A stretch of DNA of 64,000 bases from DATHBD01 sp035296325 (GCA_035296325.1 DATHBD010000059.1:1-64000), one strand, 5' to 3'. Shown: positions 17,586 to 26,331, counted from the stretch's first letter. Numbers and translations: made by a program. Notes: a model not told the origin generated them from the letters alone.

Positions 17586-18324
17586 GTGCGCTCGGGCCCC
17601 CGTCATGCAGTGCGCCGTTGTCGACGTAGCGCACCCCGGCGCGGCGTGAGATGTACTCGCAGACCCGCTCCAGCCGCTGCCAACCCTGATCGCGGTCGAT
17701 CTCCCAGCTGTGGCCCCAGAGATGGAACACTCCACCGTCGGCCAGTGCGGTGTCGAACATGTCGACGGCCAGGTCGTCCCAGTTCCGCCAGAGCCGGATC
17801 ACGCGGCGTGGCCGCCAGCGGGCGACGCGGCCCGCGATCGGCACGTCGCGCAGGTGCTGGTAGGCGTGGATGGTGGTCGGCGTCTCCAACGGCCGGTGTC
17901 CCGGGCGCAGCGCGAGGCGTCGCACCGTCCGCGCGAATCGGAAGCCGGCCTGCGCGACGAGCCGCACATGCTCCGGTCGGTACTCCCCGCGCGGATAACA
18001 GAAGCTGTGCACGGGTTTGCGCGTGATCCGCTCCAGGTGCGCTTTCCCGTCTTCGATCTCGGCCCGGGCGGTCGGCAGATCCAACTGGGGGAGCCGCCGG
18101 TGCGTGAGTGTGTGCCCCCCGATCTCGAACTGCTGAGCGAGTTCGGAAATCCCGTGGTCGTCCAGCCGGTCGGCGACCGGGAACTCCAGGTTGCGCGGCG
18201 CGATGTAGAACGTGCCCGGCAGTTGGTAGCGCCGCAGCACCGCAGCCAGCCGTTCGTCCAGCACGTGCCCGTCGTCCCAACTCGTCGTCACAACGGTCCG
18301 GGCCTGATGCGTCGCCGCGCTCAC
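17575..18324 (-). CDS. Polysaccharide deacetylase (NodB/CE4-like)
   Basis: The 249-residue protein has the NodB-fold motifs: SWDDGH at residues 15-20 (the TFDDG motif with the catalytic Asp), the zinc site HTLTH at 71-75, CYPRGEYR at about 109-116 and FHLWGHSWE near residue 200. No signal peptide or transmembrane helix is seen, so it probably acts on a cytoplasmic lipid-linked sugar, removing N-acetyl groups. Some family members have other hydrolytic roles. It starts with GTG 18324, overlapping the upstream GT4 stop (GTGA). Confidence 0.9.
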   Translation of the reverse strand: MSAATHQARTVVTTSWDDGHVLDERLAAVLRRYQLPGTFYIAPRNLEFPVADRLDDHGISELAQQFEIGGHTLTHRRLPQLDLPTARAEIEDGKAHLERITRKPVHSFCYPRGEYRPEHVRLVAQAGFRFARTVRRLALRPGHRPLETPTTIHAYQHLRDVPIAGRVARWRPRRVIRLWRNWDDLAVDMFDTALADGGVFHLWGHSWEIDRDQGWQRLERVCEYISRRAGVRYVDNGALHDGGPSAHAR

Positions 18325-19496
18325 GGTTCCTGCCTTCCGTTCGGACCTGCCTGGGCCGGGGAACCGACGAGAACCTCGCCGACCCGTGCCGAGACGCTGC
18401 CCCAGTCGACCCCTGGCCGCCGCGCGATGACGTCGGCCGGCCGGAAAGTCCCGGGCCGGTCGAGGACGCGCAGCATCGCGGCGGCGAGCGAGTCGGGGTC
18501 CAGCGCGCAGACGTAGCCGTTGGCGCCGTCCTCGATCAGGTGCCGCGCCGCATTGTCGGGATGCTCCACGGTCACCACGGGTGTGTCACACGCGTTGGCC
18601 TCCAGCACCACCAGGCCGAAGCCCTCACGTACTGATGGCAGCGCGAAGACCGTCGCGGCCTTCATGAGGCCGTAGACCTCCCGGTGGGGGAGGAAGTTGG
18701 AGAACCGGACATTCCCCGCTATGCCCAGCTCTGCGGCCAGCGCCTCGAGTCGGGCCCGTTCCGGGCCTTCGCCCACCACGACGCCGCGGACACCCGGACG
18801 GGAGACCACCATCCGCGATATCGCGTCAAGCAGCATGTCGACGCCCTTGTTGGCCAGCAGGCGGCCGGCGTACAGCACGTCGATCCGCTCCGCTGACGGC
18901 GGGATCTCCCGGAGTGCGTCGAGGTCGACCCCGAGCGGCACCGTCCAGATCGGCTTACCGACCCCCAGTTCCCGACGCAGCGCCCGGGACGTCTGTTCGC
19001 TCACCGAGACGAACTCGTCCGGCATGACAGCGGCATACCGTTCGGTGAGCCACGCCAGCCGGCTGCCACGGCGCAGGTAGGCCGCCCAGTAGTTGCGGCC
19101 CCACACCTCATGCCACGTCGACACGAGTCGCCGGCGCCGCAGCGTCGCCACGATCCGGGCGCTGAACAATGGAAAGAGCGGCATCTGGTCGACATCGAGG
19201 ACATCGAACCGGCGGAACATCAGCCGCAGCGTCCCCACGCCGAACACGATCGCCTGAAGCATGGACCGGCGATCGTCGTGGTAGAGACTGAGTTTGGGGG
19301 TGAGTGCGTGGATCCCGACGCCGTCGATCCGGATCGACGACGGCCCCGACCACCATTTCATGGTGTAGATGTCGACCTCGAAACCGAGTCGGGCCAGTCT
19401 GGTGGTGATTTCGTGGAGCCGTTTCTCCTTGCCGCCCGGGTTGAATGGATAGATGGAGTCGCTCACGAAGGCGATGCGCTTGGCCCGGGCAGCCAC
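18321..19496 (-). CDS. GT4 glycosyltransferase
   Basis: This 391-residue GT-B enzyme has the acceptor-side motif FVSDSIYPFNPGGKEKRLHE, then VLYAGRLLANKGVDMLLDA and SVREGFGLVVLEANACDTPV (E-x7-E with Asn in place of Ala). It belongs to GT4 and probably adds one sugar to the repeat unit. GTG 19496 shares one base with the TAG stop of the preceding gene. Confidence 0.9.
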   Translation of the reverse strand: MAARAKRIAFVSDSIYPFNPGGKEKRLHEITTRLARLGFEVDIYTMKWWSGPSSIRIDGVGIHALTPKLSLYHDDRRSMLQAIVFGVGTLRLMFRRFDVLDVDQMPLFPLFSARIVATLRRRRLVSTWHEVWGRNYWAAYLRRGSRLAWLTERYAAVMPDEFVSVSEQTSRALRRELGVGKPIWTVPLGVDLDALREIPPSAERIDVLYAGRLLANKGVDMLLDAISRMVVSRPGVRGVVVGEGPERARLEALAAELGIAGNVRFSNFLPHREVYGLMKAATVFALPSVREGFGLVVLEANACDTPVVTVEHPDNAARHLIEDGANGYVCALDPDSLAAAMLRVLDRPGTFRPADVIARRPGVDWGSVSARVGEVLVGSPAQAGPNGRQEP

Positions 19497-20008
19497 TAGG
19501 TGGACCCTCCGATAAAGTTGATGACCTCGGGCCGGTCCACGAGCGCCACCGACACGACGAATCGCTCGCCGCTGCGGGTGGCCGGCATCAGTACGGCCCG
19601 GGTGGCGGTCTGGCCATTGCTCAGCACAAAGGAACCGCGACCAATTTCCATCGGCGTCCCGGCGCGCACGATCCTCGAGACGTACCGGTATTCGACCGCC
19701 TTACCCTCGCGGTTGCGGACGACGAAAAGAAACTCGGTCGGTTTCGCGTTTCCGGATTCGGTCGGGAGCTGTTCCGGATCGGCGAAGAACAGTTCCGTGT
19801 ACGGGGTGGGCTGCCGCACGAAGGACAGCTGGTACTGCCGGGCGACCGCCGGGTTACCGGCACCGGCGAGCATCGCCCCGCACAGGAGCGCGAAGCCCAG
19901 CATCGCGGCGACGACGCTGCGAAGTCTGACCCGGGTCCACCTGGCGTCGGGGTGCTCGGCGACGTACCGGTCCAGCAGGTGCAGGAGTCGGAGCGCGAAC
20001 GCACGCAT
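19496..20008 (-). CDS. Single-pass membrane protein with DUF1616-like outer domain
   Basis: This protein of about 170 residues has a basic cytoplasmic N-terminus, one membrane helix (around 30-52: SVVAAMLGFALLCGAMLAG) and a beta-rich outer domain. PYTELFFADPEQLPTE followed by FLFVVRNREGKAVEYRYV resembles the soluble C-terminal part of DUF1616 proteins found in archaeal and bacterial surface-glycan loci. The role is unknown; it may assist assembly on the outer face. The ATG shares one base with the TGA of the GT2 gene (TGATG). Confidence 0.65.
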   Translation of the reverse strand: MRAFALRLLHLLDRYVAEHPDARWTRVRLRSVVAAMLGFALLCGAMLAGAGNPAVARQYQLSFVRQPTPYTELFFADPEQLPTESGNAKPTEFLFVVRNREGKAVEYRYVSRIVRAGTPMEIGRGSFVLSNGQTATRAVLMPATRSGERFVVSVALVDRPEVINFIGGST

Positions 20009-20835
20009 CAAGCGACCTTGTCGTCCGCCGGTAGCGCCCGGAGCTCCCGCGGATTGGGGGCCGACTGCCCGGGGACCTGTGCCAGGGCCACCGCTCGCTC
20101 GCGCGCCAACGGCACCGGTCGTCGACGGACCCGCATCAGGATGGACATGCAGGCGAAACCGTCCTGCCAGGTGATTTTCTTGCCCTCGTCGCGGGACCGG
20201 CTGTAGTAGCTCACCGGCACCTCGAACGGCCGGATGCCCATCCGCAGGATCTTCGCGGTGACCTCGGTGTCCAGGCCGAACCCCGGCTCCCGCAGGTCGA
20301 GTGAGCGGATCAGCTCCAGCGGAATCAGCTTCAGGCAGGTGTGCAGGTCTTTGAGGTATGCGTTGAAGAGGATGTTCGCGAGCCAGGTGGTGGCCCGGTT
20401 CCCGATCGCGTAGTGGAGTGACTGGTACGCCGTGTGGATGCCCTGGATCCGGCTGCCGTAGACCACACTCGCGCGTGCGCTCAGCACCGGGGTGAGCAGC
20501 GACGGGATGTCGGCGGGGTCGTACTCCAGGTCGGCGTCGAAGACCAGGACATGGCTGCCCCGGGCGGCGTCGACTCCGGTCAGCACGGCCGCACCCTTGC
20601 CTCGATTTACCGGGTGGGTGTGCACATTCACCCGGGCGTCGTCGAATTCACCCAGCAGTGCCATCGTCGTATCGCTGCTGCCGTCGTTAACAACGATGAC
20701 CTCGATTTGGCAGGGATAGGAAACCGCCAATATCCGCCGCAGCGCCGCAACGATTGTGCGTTCTTCGTTGAACACGGGCATCACGATGGAGAGCAAAATC
20801 TTGGGGTCTCTGTCCAAAATCTGCAGGTTGGGCAC
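20008..20835 (-). CDS. GT2 glycosyltransferase (polyprenyl-phosphate sugar synthase-like); operon head
   Basis: This 275-residue GT-A enzyme has LSIVMPVFNEERTI, VNDGSSDTT, NRGKGAAV and the metal-binding DADLEYDPAD, closely matching the dolichyl/polyprenyl-phosphate mannose synthase group. It probably makes a polyprenyl-phosphate sugar donor for the GT-C-type enzyme or starts the repeat unit. Translation starts with GTG 20835 after a good GGAGG site. It is the first of ten contiguous minus-strand genes ending at 7031 with overlaps or gaps of at most a few bases, so one transcript probably covers about 13.8 kb. Confidence 0.9.
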   Translation of the reverse strand: MPNLQILDRDPKILLSIVMPVFNEERTIVAALRRILAVSYPCQIEVIVVNDGSSDTTMALLGEFDDARVNVHTHPVNRGKGAAVLTGVDAARGSHVLVFDADLEYDPADIPSLLTPVLSARASVVYGSRIQGIHTAYQSLHYAIGNRATTWLANILFNAYLKDLHTCLKLIPLELIRSLDLREPGFGLDTEVTAKILRMGIRPFEVPVSYYSRSRDEGKKITWQDGFACMSILMRVRRRPVPLARERAVALAQVPGQSAPNPRELRALPADDKVA

Positions 20836-21354
20836 ACGAGCCTCCGGTCACCGACACGTAAAATCTTTCGTTCACCACAAACGGGCGCTGCACGGTTGCG
20901 CCAGTGGCTCCGGTCGGGGCTCGATCTCAGCGCGTTGCAGGTGCTATCACAATTCCTCGCCGGGGAAATACCGTAACACCATGACGTAACGCCGCCCTGA
21001 CACGGAGGTGGCGGCCGGAGAGGCCGTATACCCGACGATGTCCACCGCACGGATTAGTCCGATCGATGTTGAAGAAGGCGTCGACGGGGCCGCAACAGGG
21101 CATGACCAGGGGCGCCAAATCATGACTCGGTGTTCCACGTCACATAATGATGCGCCCATGCGATTCGCCGGAGATACGGCGGCCATGCCGCCAGGTGTGC
21201 GCCGAGCGGCCCGGCCGGGGAATGACCGGTAGGCCCGAGAACTGGGCAGGGGAGCAGGCCGCGCCGTGGCGGGAGTGGACGATCGTGCGGCACGACCCCA
21301 TCGACGTCACCTGCACGGGGCCGGAACGTTCGCGCGCCCGGCGCTCAACGGCAA
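20836..21354. other. 519-bp intergenic region upstream of glycan operon
   Basis: No convincing gene is seen; the short open frames on both strands lack ribosome sites and normal codon bias. The part near 20850-21000 is less GC-rich than the surroundings (AAAATCTTTCG, TCACAATTCC, TATTTCC on the minus strand) and presumably holds the promoter of the ten-gene operon. I could not choose a convincing -35/-10 pair. Confidence 0.5.
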
Positions 21355-22383
21355 TCAGAAGTCCGGGAGGCTGGGCGTCGGAACGCCATACAGTGCCTCG
21401 CCGTACTGGAATACTTTGCTGGGCAGGCCGGCCGAGGGGCGCTCGCGGAGTGCCCACTGGGCGATGAACTCCCGGTGAGGCGTCGCCGGGTCGTCCCTGT
21501 TCAGCCATTGAACATGGCCCGGACCGTCGCCGCTGCCGCTGCCGTTCCAGTCACCGACGACCATGTGTCCCGCGTAGTGCGTGCGACTGTTCCCGTTGGA
21601 CGGCAGGTCGCCGAACCGGAAGGCGATGTCGGGGTTGCCGGGCGTGTTGGTGTTGCGCAGATGCCAGTCCTCGGGCTCGTCGTCCGACCACCGGATGATT
21701 CCCACGGTGTCGGTGCCGTTGCCGTCCCAGTCCCCTACCACCGGGCTGTCTGGCGGAAGGTCTACATCGGAGTCGGGGCCGCGCCAACTCCGCCCGTACA
21801 TGAAGGCCAAGGTGTCCGCGCCGGCCGAGTTGACCTCGCGCAGGTGCCAGCGTCGGTGGGTCTGGCCGGTTTCGGTCACGCCGATGTTGGTGTCGCCGTC
21901 ACCGTCCCAGTCACCGGTGATCGGCTCTGATCGGGTATGGGCACCCTGTACGACGACGGCGTGCAGGCCGTAGTGGAAGATCACATCACCGCCACCGCTG
22001 GCGTTTCTGTTGCTGAGCACCCATAGCCACGTGTTGACGGCATGGGAGACTCGCGCGACGCCGACCGTGTCGGCGCCGTTGCCGTCCCAGTCTCCGACGA
22101 CGGGGAGGTCACCCGGTACTCCGTACCGGAAGCACAGATCCGGCGCGCCTGCGGTGTTGGTGTTGCGCAGGTACCAGGTCGCCGTCCACTGGTTGTAGAG
22201 GCCGATGGTGTCGTCGCCGTCGCCGTCCCAGTCGCCGGTCACCCTGTGCAGGAAGTTGCCGGTCGTGGCGCAGCCGTCTGCCATCGCGGCTGACGGACCG
22301 GCGACGGCGCTGGCGGCGAGCACCATGGCGGCGCCGGCCCAGCCGGCCCACCGTCGTACTGCGGACGATTGCCACCACGTCAT
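21355..22383 (-). CDS. Secreted WDGDG-repeat protein
   Basis: This 342-residue protein has a Sec signal peptide (VRRWAGWAGAAMVLAASAV, cleavage near AAMA-DG). The mature part has about five repeats of a module marked GDWDGDG.DTIG: VTGDWDGDGDD, VVGDWDGNGAD, ITGDWDGDGDT, VVGDWDGNGTD and VVGDWNGSG. They alternate with WHLRNTNT.G.PD..F.YG segments. The Asp/Gly-rich loops resemble calcium-binding FG-GAP/VCBS-type beta-propeller repeats, so an extracellular binding or structural role is likely. ATG 22383 has GAGGAG at good spacing. No enzyme domain is seen. Confidence 0.8.
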   Translation of the reverse strand: MTWWQSSAVRRWAGWAGAAMVLAASAVAGPSAAMADGCATTGNFLHRVTGDWDGDGDDTIGLYNQWTATWYLRNTNTAGAPDLCFRYGVPGDLPVVGDWDGNGADTVGVARVSHAVNTWLWVLSNRNASGGGDVIFHYGLHAVVVQGAHTRSEPITGDWDGDGDTNIGVTETGQTHRRWHLREVNSAGADTLAFMYGRSWRGPDSDVDLPPDSPVVGDWDGNGTDTVGIIRWSDDEPEDWHLRNTNTPGNPDIAFRFGDLPSNGNSRTHYAGHMVVGDWNGSGSGDGPGHVQWLNRDDPATPHREFIAQWALRERPSAGLPSKVFQYGEALYGVPTPSLPDF

Positions 22384-22628
22384 CGCCGAACTCCTCGCAA
22401 GCGGGTCGGAGCCGTTGCCGCATGTCGTCGAGCGGGACGGCCTTGATGCCATGATGACCGGTGCCGCAGCCCTGGCAGGCCACCTAGCACGCGTCCTGCC
22501 CGTTGAGCCCCGAACGTCTGCCCAACCAGACCTACTCGATCTCCAGCACACCTCGACGGCCTCTTCGCGCTCGCAACCGCGTCTCATCGATGTGGTCACG
22601 TCAGCCGGAACGCCTGACCTCGGGCGGA

Positions 22629-23258
22629 TCAGGCGAGGCCGTAGAGCACCGGCTGGGTCGCCACGCTGAGCCCGGACGGGTAACCGAAGAGCGCCCGCCG
22701 CACCGGGCGGCAGAGCAGCGCGTCCTGGATCAGTTGGCGACGGTGGGTCCAACCCCATGCCGGCAGCAGTTCACGGGTATCCCGTTCGATGTAGTTGATC
22801 AGCATGTACAACTGTCGTGCTCCGGCTCCGTGTTCGCAGGCGTGCCGGCGGACGTTGTGTACCACCGCGACACGGGTGTCGCTGGCCACGCTCGCGACGC
22901 GCCTCGTCAGGTTTTCGAACGCCGGGTCCGCGGTCAGCCACCGGGCCGCGTCGATGGTGGGCGCCTGGATGAGCACGGCAACGTCGTACCGGGGAGCGAC
23001 GCTGGTCTGCGGCGGCGAATCCGCCGCGCCCTCATCGGTGGCTGCCGTGAGGTGGATCGCCTTGAGGATGGCAACGTTGGCGAACATGTCCCGGCGTAGC
23101 TGGCCGGCCCGGGATTTGAGGTCTTCGACGACCATGCGTTTGACCTCACTGGGGACGCCCGCCCGACCATCGATCCGCGCCGCGAGCAGGAGATACCCGG
23201 TCGTCTGCAGGGCGTCGAGCGTGGTGGTGCGGTCGTCGGGCCGGGTGCTTGTGGTCAT
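22629..23258 (-). CDS. Hypothetical protein divergent from MarR gene
   Basis: This is a 209-residue soluble protein of unknown function. It has no signal or membrane segment. The central DVAVLIQAPTIDAARWL followed by ENLTRRVASVASDTRVAVVHNVRR could be an alpha/beta ferredoxin-like fold (inference). ATG 23258 is preceded by GGGAG. It is divergent from a MarR regulator with a 120-bp shared control region, so it is the likely target of that regulator. Confidence 0.6.
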   Translation of the reverse strand: MTTSTRPDDRTTTLDALQTTGYLLLAARIDGRAGVPSEVKRMVVEDLKSRAGQLRRDMFANVAILKAIHLTAATDEGAADSPPQTSVAPRYDVAVLIQAPTIDAARWLTADPAFENLTRRVASVASDTRVAVVHNVRRHACEHGAGARQLYMLINYIERDTRELLPAWGWTHRRQLIQDALLCRPVRRALFGYPSGLSVATQPVLYGLA

Positions 23259-23289
23259 CAGAACTCCCAGAAGGTTCGAAGGTGAACAC

Positions 23290-23358
23290 TTTGACGTTGA
23301 AATCTTGACTCGAACCTAGCCGGTGGTAAGGTCACCGCCAAACAATTCGACATTAAAC
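23290..23358. promoter_or_regulatory. Two similar AT-rich boxes between divergent MarR and hypothetical genes
   Basis: TTTGACGTTGAAA (23290-23302) and TTCGACATTAAAC (23346-23358) match at about 10 of 13 positions and each is an imperfect palindrome, as expected for MarR dimers. They flank the plus-strand promoter at 23305-23332. Autoregulation by the MarR protein is inferred. Confidence 0.5.
23305..23332 (+). promoter_or_regulatory. Promoter of the MarR gene
   Basis: TTGACT (23305-23310) and TAAGGT (23327-23332) are separated by 16 bp and lie about 47 bp before the MarR start codon. This is a good match to the housekeeping sigma consensus of actinobacteria. Confidence 0.6.
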
Positions 23359-23378
23359 TTTTCGGGAGCCCTGAGTCG

Positions 23379-23921
23379 ATGCGAGACGTGGTGGACAAGA
23401 TCATCGCGCAGTCCCTGACCGTGTGGCGCATGGCGGAGCCGGAAAGCGTCGCGACCGTGGCCCGGTTGGCCCGGGTCTCGCGGCTGCTCGACGTGGGGAT
23501 GAAGGAGGAGATGGCGCGGTTCGACGCTGATCCGTGGGAGTTCGACGTGCTCGCCTCACTCGCCAGGGTCGGGGCCCCCTACCGCCTCACCGTCGGTGCG
23601 TTGCTCAGCTCGCTGATGGTCAGCTCCGGTGCGTTGACCAACCGGGTTGATCGGCTCGTCGCCAAAGGCGTGGTGTCTCGCGAGGTTGATCCGGGCAATC
23701 GACGCCAAGTGTTGATCACACTGACCGAGAAGGGCCGTTCAGTGGTCGAGGCCGCGGGCCCGGCCCTCGATGCGCACCACAACCGGGTGCTCTCCGCACT
23801 CACCCCGGTCGAGCGGGCACAGCTGGCCTCGCTCCTGCGCAAGGTGCTCATCTCCCTGGGCGACACACCGGAGGCCCGGGGCCTTCCCACCCACAGCATC
23901 GGCGCGAGCGCGGCCGCCTGA
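23379..23921 (+). CDS. MarR-family transcriptional regulator
   Basis: The 180-residue winged-helix protein has the MarR DNA-binding core: LTVGALLSSLMVSSGALTNRVDRL (recognition helix), then VVSREVDPGNRRQVLITLTEKG (wing with the conserved D-x-R-x-R-like region). It presumably binds DNA as a dimer and is released by a small ligand. ATG 23379 follows GGGAG. It is divergent from the 209-residue hypothetical gene, with two candidate boxes in the shared region. Confidence 0.9.
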   Translation: MRDVVDKIIAQSLTVWRMAEPESVATVARLARVSRLLDVGMKEEMARFDADPWEFDVLASLARVGAPYRLTVGALLSSLMVSSGALTNRVDRLVAKGVVSREVDPGNRRQVLITLTEKGRSVVEAAGPALDAHHNRVLSALTPVERAQLASLLRKVLISLGDTPEARGLPTHSIGASAAA

Positions 23922-23960
23922 CCCGACCGACCGGTCGGCGTGGCCGGACCTGCCGCGCGA

Positions 23961-25421
23961 TCAGAACGGGTACGCGGGCGGCTTGCTGCGCATGGTGACC
24001 CACCGCGTCTCGGTGAAGGCCTCCACATTGGACCCGGCTCCGCCGAACCGGGCGCCGGTGCCAGAGGCCGATACGCCGCCGAAGGGAGCGTTGGCCTCGT
24101 CGCTGACGGTCTGGTCGTTGATGTGCACGATGCCGGTCGGGATCCGGTCGGCCAGCGCCAGGCCCTTCATCACGTCGCGGGTCACGATGCCGAGCGACAG
24201 CCCGTACTCCGATGCGGTGGCCAGCCGGACCGCCTCCTCGACGGTAGCGAAGCGCACCACCGGAGCGACCGGCCCGAAGACCTCCTCGGCGAACGCCGGG
24301 GCCGTCGCCGGCACGTCGGACAGCACCGTGGCCGGGTAGAACAACCTGTCGTACTCGCCCCCGGCTGCCACCTTCGCACCGGCTGCGACGCTGGCGCTCA
24401 CCATCTCGTGGACCCGGTCCCGCTGGCCGTTGTCGATCAGGGGGCCGAGGGCGACATCGTCCTTCGCCGGGTCACCCACGGACAGCGCCGCCGCCTTCGC
24501 TGCGAGGCGCTCCACGAAATCGTCGTAGAGGCGTTCGTGCACGAGGTGCCGCCCGGTGGTCATACAGATCTGGCCCTGGTGGAAGAACGTGCCGAACGCC
24601 GCGAGTGTCGCCGCCTCGTCGACGTCGGCGTCGTCCAGGACCACGAGCGCTGAATTGCCGCCGAGTTCCAGGTGCGCGCGCTTGAGGTGCCGGCCGGCCA
24701 ACTCTCCCACCCGCCGCCCGGCAGCGGTCGAGCCGGTGAAGGAAATGACCCGCACCAGCGGGTGGGTGACCATCGCCTCGCCCACGTCGGACCGGCCGGG
24801 CAACATCTGCAACACACCCGGGGGCAGCCCGGCCTCTTCGAAAATCCGAGCGATCGTGACCCCGCCGGTCACCGCCGTCCGCGGGTCGGGCTTGAGGACG
24901 ACCGCGTTGCCCAGCGCGAGCGCCGGCGCGACGGAGCGGATGCCCAGGATGATCGGCACGTTGAACGGCGAAATGACCCCGACGACTCCCGCCGGGACCC
25001 GCCGGGCCATCGACAATCGGGGCTCGTCCGACGACAGGAGTTCCCCGTACGGGCGGCTGGGCAGCGCCGCCGCCTCGTGGCACTCCTGCTCGGCGACGTG
25101 CAGCGCGAAACCGGCCATCGCGGGGACCGCGCCGACCTCGCGGACGTTCCACCAGGAGATCTCCTGGGCGTGCTCCCCCCAGAGCTGCGCCGCCCGGCGG
25201 AGCACTGCGGCCCGCCGCACGTGCGACGTCGCGGCCCACCCGCGCTGGGCCTCGGCCGCGTGCTCCACCGCGCGCGCTGCGTCGTCGGCGCCGGCCAGGC
25301 CGATCCGCCCGAGCACGGCGCCGGTCGCGGGCTCGGTGACGTCGAGCCCGCCGGCCGATCCGGCTGTCCAGGTGCCACCGACAAAAATCCGGTCCCGCCA
25401 CGTCGACTCGTCGAGAAACAC
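23961..25421 (-). CDS. Aldehyde dehydrogenase (NAD(P)+; vanillin/benzaldehyde dehydrogenase-like)
   Basis: This 486-residue enzyme of the ALDH superfamily oxidises an aldehyde to the acid. Key residues are in place: Asn in SPFNVP (154), the general base Glu252 in LELGGN, the nucleophile Cys286 in GQICMTTGR, and the nucleotide-binding FTGSTAAGR. The Q-I-C-M-T-T-G-R form is typical of aromatic-aldehyde dehydrogenases, so an aromatic substrate is likely but not shown. It starts with GTG 25421 downstream of a TTGATT-17-TACCGT promoter, and an IclR-type box lies just upstream of that promoter. Confidence 0.9.
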   Translation of the reverse strand: MFLDESTWRDRIFVGGTWTAGSAGGLDVTEPATGAVLGRIGLAGADDAARAVEHAAEAQRGWAATSHVRRAAVLRRAAQLWGEHAQEISWWNVREVGAVPAMAGFALHVAEQECHEAAALPSRPYGELLSSDEPRLSMARRVPAGVVGVISPFNVPIILGIRSVAPALALGNAVVLKPDPRTAVTGGVTIARIFEEAGLPPGVLQMLPGRSDVGEAMVTHPLVRVISFTGSTAAGRRVGELAGRHLKRAHLELGGNSALVVLDDADVDEAATLAAFGTFFHQGQICMTTGRHLVHERLYDDFVERLAAKAAALSVGDPAKDDVALGPLIDNGQRDRVHEMVSASVAAGAKVAAGGEYDRLFYPATVLSDVPATAPAFAEEVFGPVAPVVRFATVEEAVRLATASEYGLSLGIVTRDVMKGLALADRIPTGIVHINDQTVSDEANAPFGGVSASGTGARFGGAGSNVEAFTETRWVTMRSKPPAYPF

Positions 25422-25455
25422 GTCGGCCGCCCTTCCATCGGTGGTGCGTGGGCTG

Positions 25456-25484
25456 ACGGTACGGCGGTGCTATACCAGAATCAA
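25456..25484 (-). promoter_or_regulatory. Promoter of the aldehyde dehydrogenase gene
   Basis: On the minus strand TTGATT (25484-25479) and TACCGT (25461-25456) are 17 bp apart and point at the dehydrogenase start at 25421. The 19-bp box at 25489-25507 abuts the -35 element, fitting control by the IclR protein. Confidence 0.6.
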
Positions 25485-25488
25485 CACT

Positions 25489-25507
25489 GCGTTTCACATA
25501 TTCGAAC
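25489..25507. promoter_or_regulatory. 19-bp box 1, candidate IclR operator
   Basis: GCGTTTCACATATTCGAAC lies just upstream of the dehydrogenase promoter and overlaps the last codons of the iclR-type gene. It matches 17 of 19 positions of the box at 26332-26350, in the same orientation. TTCGAA is a palindromic core. Confidence 0.65.
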
Positions 25508-26321
25508 GTTCCGACTGGGGTCGGTAGCCGAGCCGGCCGGAGATCTCCGCGGTGGTGTGCCGCAGCGGGCCCTCCAGCCGGCCGATGACGGACTCCACCG
25601 CGGCGTTCCACACCGTCAGGTGCACGGCGATGTTCACCGCGGCCACGACGGTGCCGGACCGGTCGCGCACCGGCGCCGCCACCGACCGCAGCCCTGCGGC
25701 GAGTTCCTCGTCGTTGACCGCGATACCGGCCTGGCGGACCCGGGCGAGCGCGGTCGTCAGCTGCTCCCGGGCCGTGATCGTCTTCGGCCCACGTCGGGCC
25801 AGGTCGGTGCGGTCCAGCAGGGCCCGGAGCGCGGCCGGCTCCTGGTATGCCAGCAGCACCTTGCCCATCGACGTGCAGTACGCCGGCAGCCGGGAACCGA
25901 CGTGCAGGTTGAGTGCCATCGCGAAACTGCTGGCCCGGCCGCTGCGGCGGCGATCGATGTAGACGATGTCGGGACCGTCGAGGACGGCCATGCTGACCGT
26001 GTAGCCGGTCTCGTCGGACAGCGCCTGCAGCGGCTGCGCCGCCACCCGGGTGATCTCCATGGAGTTGATCGCCGCGAAGCCCAGATCGACGACGCGGGGG
26101 CCGAGCGAGTACTTCTTCGTGTCCGGATCCTGCTGCAGGTACCCGAGCTTGGCGAGGGTGGCGACGTACCGGTGGGTGGTGCTCTTGTTCAGCTCCACGC
26201 CGCGGGCGAGGTCGGCGATGCCGAGCACGGGGCGAGCCTCGCTGAAGGACGCCAGGATCAGCAGGCCGCGCTCGAGCGACTGGGAGAAGGGTGGCTGCGA
26301 CGGGCTGGTCATGCGAAGCAT
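25494..26321 (-). CDS. IclR-family transcriptional regulator
   Basis: This protein has up to 275 residues. The N-terminal winged helix (QSLERGLLILASFSEARP, IADLARGVELNKSTTHRYV, LAKLGYLQQDPDTKKYSLG) is followed by an IclR effector domain (RLPAYCTSMGKVLLAY, IAVNDEELAAGLRSVAAPV, VAAVNIAVHL). The effector is unknown, but neighbours suggest an aromatic acid, aldehyde or amino-acid-like compound. The start is ATG 26321 or ATG 26312; neither has a clear ribosome site. It lies between the dehydrogenase and the divergent importer operon, each preceded by a near-identical 19-bp box, so it probably controls both and itself. Confidence 0.9.
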   Translation of the reverse strand: MLRMTSPSQPPFSQSLERGLLILASFSEARPVLGIADLARGVELNKSTTHRYVATLAKLGYLQQDPDTKKYSLGPRVVDLGFAAINSMEITRVAAQPLQALSDETGYTVSMAVLDGPDIVYIDRRRSGRASSFAMALNLHVGSRLPAYCTSMGKVLLAYQEPAALRALLDRTDLARRGPKTITAREQLTTALARVRQAGIAVNDEELAAGLRSVAAPVRDRSGTVVAAVNIAVHLTVWNAAVESVIGRLEGPLRHTTAEISGRLGYRPQSERSNM

Positions 26322-26331
26322 GGTAACGCAG

